NCBI RefSeq assembly: GCF_013177735.1 | Contig: NZ_WOEZ01000125.1 | Coordinates: forward strand, 1-45,363 | Direction of reading: 5' to 3' | DNA length: 45,363 nucleotides | DNA from: Paraburkholderia elongata | Lineage (GTDB): Bacteria > Pseudomonadota > Gammaproteobacteria > Burkholderiales > Burkholderiaceae | Part shown: one piece after another, positions 41,562-45,363 of the stretch | Numbering within the stretch: the stretch's first letter is position 1 | Layout: the number at the start of each line of letters is the position of its first letter | The notes under the pieces: generated by a model | Databases searched by the model: none | What the model was told of the DNA's origin: nothing | What the model saw: the letters and a program-made list of their open reading frames with translations, nothing else | Program-made: the position numbers and the translations under genes

Positions 41562-44500
41562 TCACCACCGGATCCGGTCGAAGCGCCGTGTATAAAGCAG
41601 TTCCATGCCGTCGAACGTACCGCCATATGCCGCCACCGACCAATAGCGCGTGAGGTTCACCGTCGCCTTGATCGCATTGCTCGCCGACTGCAGACCCTGC
41701 TCGTAGCCGACCACGAGCCACTCGTTGATTGCCTTCGACACCATCACCACCTGAGGATCGGTCAACCCGACTTCGCTTCGCCCGATCGAAAATTCGTCGA
41801 GCCCGAAGGTCTGCGCAATTCGTTTACCGCTCGCGCTGCCGAGCAAGGCGAGCGCGGTCGTCATGGTGCTTTGCTGACCGAGGTTATTGCCCTGGTCCGT
41901 GCCGTGTCCAAACAACAGCCATGAGAGCTTTTCGTTATCCGGCACGTTCGGCTCGGAGATCAGCTTCGCAACCGGGAACTGGACCGTGCCCGTGACCTGC
42001 ACGCCCGCCTCGACCTGCTGGTTGCGGCGCATGGCCAGAATGTTGATGCCCGGATTGGCCACCGGGCCGTTGAACGTGAAGAAGCCGTTCTCGATGTTGA
42101 GCTTGCGCCCGAACGCGGTGTAGGTCGAACCCTGCGTCACGCGAACATTGCCGACCGCGCGCAACGGCAGGTTCGGCGCGCTCATCGCGGTGATCGTGCC
42201 GCTCAGGCCAAGGTCCGCGCCTTGTCCGCGGAAACGGAAGCTGTTGCCCAGACTGATGTCGATATTGGCGCGCGGCGCGAACGGACCGATCGGCTTGTTG
42301 GTGCCCGCCACCGGCGCCGGCCGCTCGCCCGCCACCGTGCCGTCCGGACGCACCACCACCACGTCGTCGCCGAGCTTCGGCGCGGACTGCTCCGGCATAT
42401 CGAACAGCGCGTGATCGACCACGAATTTGCCGTTGATCGCCATGCCGCCTTCGGCCCCGGCATTCGCCACGCTCGCGCTGCCCGACAGCGACAGATTGCG
42501 GTCCGGCGCCGCGAACAACTCCAGCTTATCCGCGACGATGCTCGCGGACAGATCCGGTTCCGCGCCATCCAGACGCACACGGCCGGTGGCGCGCAACGTG
42601 CCGCTCGCACCGTGAAACTCGACCTGCTGGAAGTCCACCAGATTTTGTGAGAGCGCGATGCGCACCACACCGTCCTTCAACTGCACGCCCTGGTCGACCA
42701 TCGTCGCCGACAAACCGTCGCCGAGCAGCGACCCCGTCAGATTCGGCTTGGCGACCGTGCCGCCGAGCGCGAGTTTCAGCGCGAGGTGGCCGTCGAGCAG
42801 ATAGCTCGGGCCGAACAGGCCGCCGGTCGTTTTCAGCGACGGCACGTTCGCATTCACATTGCCGGTGAGCGCGCCCTCTTCGTTGACGGCCAGAAAGCCG
42901 TCGCGCATCACGAGGGTGGTGTGCGCGTCGGCGTCGACCACGCCGATCCGGCTGGCCTGCGCGTGGACGGTTGCATTCAGCCGGTTGCCGCCGCTGAATT
43001 CGGCGCGCGCGCTCATATCCGTGATGCCCAGCGAGGTCAAACCACGACCGATTTCGACCGTCACGTCGCCGCCGCGACGCTTCAACTGGATGTGGCCGCT
43101 CGCGGTGCTGCCGAGTGCGAAATCCCAGTCGCCGTCGAATACCAGATCGGTTTTGACGGCCGGTGGCGTACCGGTGATTTCGCGCCGCAGATCTTGCAGG
43201 CGCGCGAGTGAAATGTCGGTCAAGGTACCCGCGGACTGAATCTTGCCGTGGTCGAAGGCGAACGATTTGAGGCTCAACACCGCGCCTTCGAGTGTGAGAC
43301 GTGTCGCGCCAAGCGTCAGGCGGTCCGGTCCGGCGCTCACGGAAAGCGGCGACTCGAGATTCAGCGCCGGCGTGCCGCGGTTCTGCAGGCGGGTCACGGT
43401 GCCGTCCCAGCGCGTGCCGTCACGTGCTTCGGTCAGCTTGCCGTTGGCGGCGAGCGTCAGATCGAGTGGACGGTCCTGCAGTTTGCCGGTAGCCGCCGCC
43501 TCCAGCGTGTGGTTGGCGCGCGTACCGGACAGGCGCGCCGTGAGCGTGGTCAGATCGACGCCGCCGGCACTGAGATTTCGCGCGTCGGTCGTGAAGACGA
43601 GCGCTCCGTTCGCGCCGTCGCGCAGTTCGGCGTGACCTTCCGCATGACCGATGCGGTTACTGCTGAACACCACACTGTCTGCCTTGTAGTTCAGCACGAC
43701 ATTCGGATGCGCGAATGAGCCGGTGACGTCGCCATCCGCAGCGACGAGACCGGCGAGCCCGAAACCGAGGCGCTCGAGTTCGGGCGCATCGACGCGGAAA
43801 CGCAGCCGGTCGCCGCGCGCGCCGAAGCTGCCTTGCAAGTCCACCTGATTGCCCGCCACCGAGAGATTCGCGCGGCTCGGCAGAATCCGCGAGCCGGCCA
43901 ACTGGACCACGCCGCCACCCGTCAACGGCAGGCCGTCGTAGACGCTCGGACCGAGTTTGAATTCAGCCTTGGTGGTGAAGACCGGGCCGAGCATGCCGGC
44001 CGCGGTGAGCGTACCGTTCACGCGTGCCTCGATCTTGCGGGCGGGCGGTGCGGCGCGTTTGGGCGGCGGCGCTTTGCGTTGAACCACTTCGGTTCGCACT
44101 GCGGCTTTGGCGGTGTTCTTTACCGCGGCGGCGGCTTTGTCGCCGGGGGCCGCGCTCTTCGCACCGGCCGTACTGCCCGCTTGCGCCGCGCCTTGCGTGA
44201 GCGCCTTGGGCGCCGGGCCCGTTACAGGCGCCCGCGACGGCATCTGCGAAGTCAGCGTCAACGGATCGAAATCGGTCAGTTGCGCTTTCAGGTTGTAGGT
44301 GGAATTCGCGTCGTGCTTAAGCGCGCCGGACAGATCGATGCGGCCTTTGCCCGACGTGACACGCACGTCGTTGAAGCTCATGCGCGCGGGGTCGAAGGTC
44401 ACCTTGCCTTGCGCGCGCAACCCGGCTTTCGGGTCGGCGAGATCGAGGGTCAGGCTTTGCACGTCGTCGTTAAGACGGATGCCGATCGGACCGGAAAGCT

Positions 44501-45363
44501 GGGTCGGCCGTACGGTCGCTTCGAGCGCGTTCAGGTCGAGCCCGGCGACTTGCAGATCGAACTGGCCGTGCTTGCCGGTCAGCGCGCCGCCGCCGGTGAG
44601 CGTGGCGCTCTTCACGAGCCGCACCTTCAGGTTCGAGATGCGCTGCGCCTGGGCGTCGAGGTGCACATCGGTTTGCGCGTCGATCAAAGGCAGCAGATTC
44701 TGGTCGATCGCACCCGGTTTGGCGTTGACGATCGAGACATGGCCGGCAACGGCGAAACCTGCCGCGCCTTTTTCTGCCGCATCGGCGTGGACGCCGCCTT
44801 TGCCGTTTTTGACAACATGTGGCTCGGTAATGCCGGCGGCGTTGTTCTGGCCCACGCTATTGCTGCCGGCTGCGCTGCTGGCACTGGCGGTGCTCGCCGC
44901 GCCGGCATCACTCCCCCCACTGGCCCCACTGGCCGCGCCCTGCCCCACCGGCTGCAATTCAGCGCGCACCGCCAGATCCGCCAACGGCGCGCCGGGCGCA
45001 AACGCCTGCGGGTTGACGTGGTCGAAGGTCAGCGTGGCGCGTTGCAACGGTACGTCGCCGAACAGCGTCGCCTCGACTCGCGCATGGCCGGCGAGCTTCA
45101 TGCCGCTGGCATCGAGTTCGCCGATGAGATTCTCCAGCGAGCCGCTCAGATGGCCGCCCACCTGCACCGCCTCGTTGTTGACCTTGCCGGAATAGCCGAG
45201 ATCGCCGGTCAGCGGAAACGGCCGCACCCCGTCGAGCTTCGCCGCCGCCGTCACCGCACCGAACGGCGTGTCCAGCCGCTCGATCGCCGCCTCGTGGTGC
45301 CGGCCGTCGCTGCGGCCATGGAACATGAAACGGGAAAGCTCGGTCGTCGACCCGCCCTCGCGC
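41562..45363 (-). CDS. tamB: Translocation and assembly module subunit TamB, C-terminal part
   Basis: The frame is open to the right edge, so the N-terminus is outside. 1267 residues are visible. They are long AsmA-like beta-rich repeats typical of the bridge-like lipid-transfer proteins of the TamB/YhdP group, with an Ala/Lys/Pro-rich insertion near 44040-44230. The C-terminal DUF490 domain is clear: FGRKLNIENGFFTFNGPVAN, NILAMRRNQQVEAGVQVTG, and the end LLYTRRFDRIRW. TamB spans the periplasm from inner membrane to TamA in the outer membrane. tamA would be expected just beyond the right edge. No true start is within the window: an ATG at 45326 is internal. Confidence 0.93.
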   Translation of the reverse strand, partial: REGGSTTELSRFMFHGRSDGRHHEAAIERLDTPFGAVTAAAKLDGVRPFPLTGDLGYSGKVNNEAVQVGGHLSGSLENLIGELDASGMKLAGHARVEATLFGDVPLQRATLTFDHVNPQAFAPGAPLADLAVRAELQPVGQGAASGASGGSDAGAASTASASSAAGSNSVGQNNAAGITEPHVVKNGKGGVHADAAEKGAAGFAVAGHVSIVNAKPGAIDQNLLPLIDAQTDVHLDAQAQRISNLKVRLVKSATLTGGGALTGKHGQFDLQVAGLDLNALEATVRPTQLSGPIGIRLNDDVQSLTLDLADPKAGLRAQGKVTFDPARMSFNDVRVTSGKGRIDLSGALKHDANSTYNLKAQLTDFDPLTLTSQMPSRAPVTGPAPKALTQGAAQAGSTAGAKSAAPGDKAAAAVKNTAKAAVRTEVVQRKAPPPKRAAPPARKIEARVNGTLTAAGMLGPVFTTKAEFKLGPSVYDGLPLTGGGVVQLAGSRILPSRANLSVAGNQVDLQGSFGARGDRLRFRVDAPELERLGFGLAGLVAADGDVTGSFAHPNVVLNYKADSVVFSSNRIGHAEGHAELRDGANGALVFTTDARNLSAGGVDLTTLTARLSGTRANHTLEAAATGKLQDRPLDLTLAANGKLTEARDGTRWDGTVTRLQNRGTPALNLESPLSVSAGPDRLTLGATRLTLEGAVLSLKSFAFDHGKIQSAGTLTDISLARLQDLRREITGTPPAVKTDLVFDGDWDFALGSTASGHIQLKRRGGDVTVEIGRGLTSLGITDMSARAEFSGGNRLNATVHAQASRIGVVDADAHTTLVMRDGFLAVNEEGALTGNVNANVPSLKTTGGLFGPSYLLDGHLALKLALGGTVAKPNLTGSLLGDGLSATMVDQGVQLKDGVVRIALSQNLVDFQQVEFHGASGTLRATGRVRLDGAEPDLSASIVADKLELFAAPDRNLSLSGSASVANAGAEGGMAINGKFVVDHALFDMPEQSAPKLGDDVVVVRPDGTVAGERPAPVAGTNKPIGPFAPRANIDISLGNSFRFRGQGADLGLSGTITAMSAPNLPLRAVGNVRVTQGSTYTAFGRKLNIENGFFTFNGPVANPGINILAMRRNQQVEAGVQVTGTVQFPVAKLISEPNVPDNEKLSWLLFGHGTDQGNNLGQQSTMTTALALLGSASGKRIAQTFGLDEFSIGRSEVGLTDPQVVMVSKAINEWLVVGYEQGLQSASNAIKATVNLTRYWSVAAYGGTFDGMELLYTRRFDRIRW

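Noticed and set aside
41530..41721. Minus-strand frame ending in MMEVTAVAVV, reminiscent of a RidA-family C-terminus
   Set aside because: Most of it overlaps the tamB end in another frame and only about ten residues look suggestive; too short to call a gene remnant.

Overview
The window reads as a chromosomal segment of a high-GC betaproteobacterium of the Burkholderiaceae, most likely Paraburkholderia. The reasons are the fused glucokinase-HexR gene, the trxB/ftsK/lolA, mrp/metG and tamB housekeeping blocks with Burkholderia-like proteins, and a dispersed-type inverted repeat built around a CCTACTTTTCTTTG hairpin. No rRNA, tRNA or CRISPR array was recognised.

Layout. (1) Bases 1-646 hold the end of an NCS1-type permease. 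(2) Bases 672-8669 are an integrated element of about 8 kb bounded by 27-bp imperfect inverted repeats (24/27 matches). It carries five tightly coupled plus-strand genes: a small helix-turn-helix/coiled-coil protein, a RecD-like SF1 helicase, and a trio that I recognise as GmtY, GmtZ and GmtX (the 'gamma-mobile-trio' recombination module: two tyrosine-recombinase-like proteins and a small DNA-binding partner). It ends in a strongly folded non-coding tail. Inward-facing terminators lie just inside both ends. (3) The element separates the permease from a guanidinobutyrase gene (gbuA) and its divergent LysR regulator (gbuR). (4) Then come lolA-ftsK (minus), trxB, an Smr-domain gene and a UPF0126/TRIC membrane protein (plus), an orphan fliD (minus), and a GST and LysR gene (plus).

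(5) Bases 20970-30329 are a glucose-catabolic locus: a four-gene sugar ABC transporter on the minus strand, divergent from zwf-pgl-glk/hexR on the plus strand. A perfect 19-bp palindrome, the expected HexR operator, covers the -10 box of zwf. The repressor encoded at the end of the operon therefore probably controls its own operon in response to the Entner-Doudoroff intermediate KDPG. (6) Bases 30371-31134 form a long inverted-repeat island. (7) After it come a bestrophin-like channel, a DUF1311 protein coupled to a PLP-dependent basic amino-acid decarboxylase, dcd, a SodC-fold lipoprotein that has lost most metal ligands, mrp/apbC, an OmpA-type lipoprotein, metG, and the C-terminal part of tamB, which runs off the right edge.

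The most unusual region is the 672-8669 element. Its trio, named for Gammaproteobacteria, sits here in a betaproteobacterial genome, its helicase is translationally coupled to the recombinases, and the function of its structured tail is not apparent. Coordinates are from direct reading. Family names rest on recalled family sequences and motifs, not on a search.
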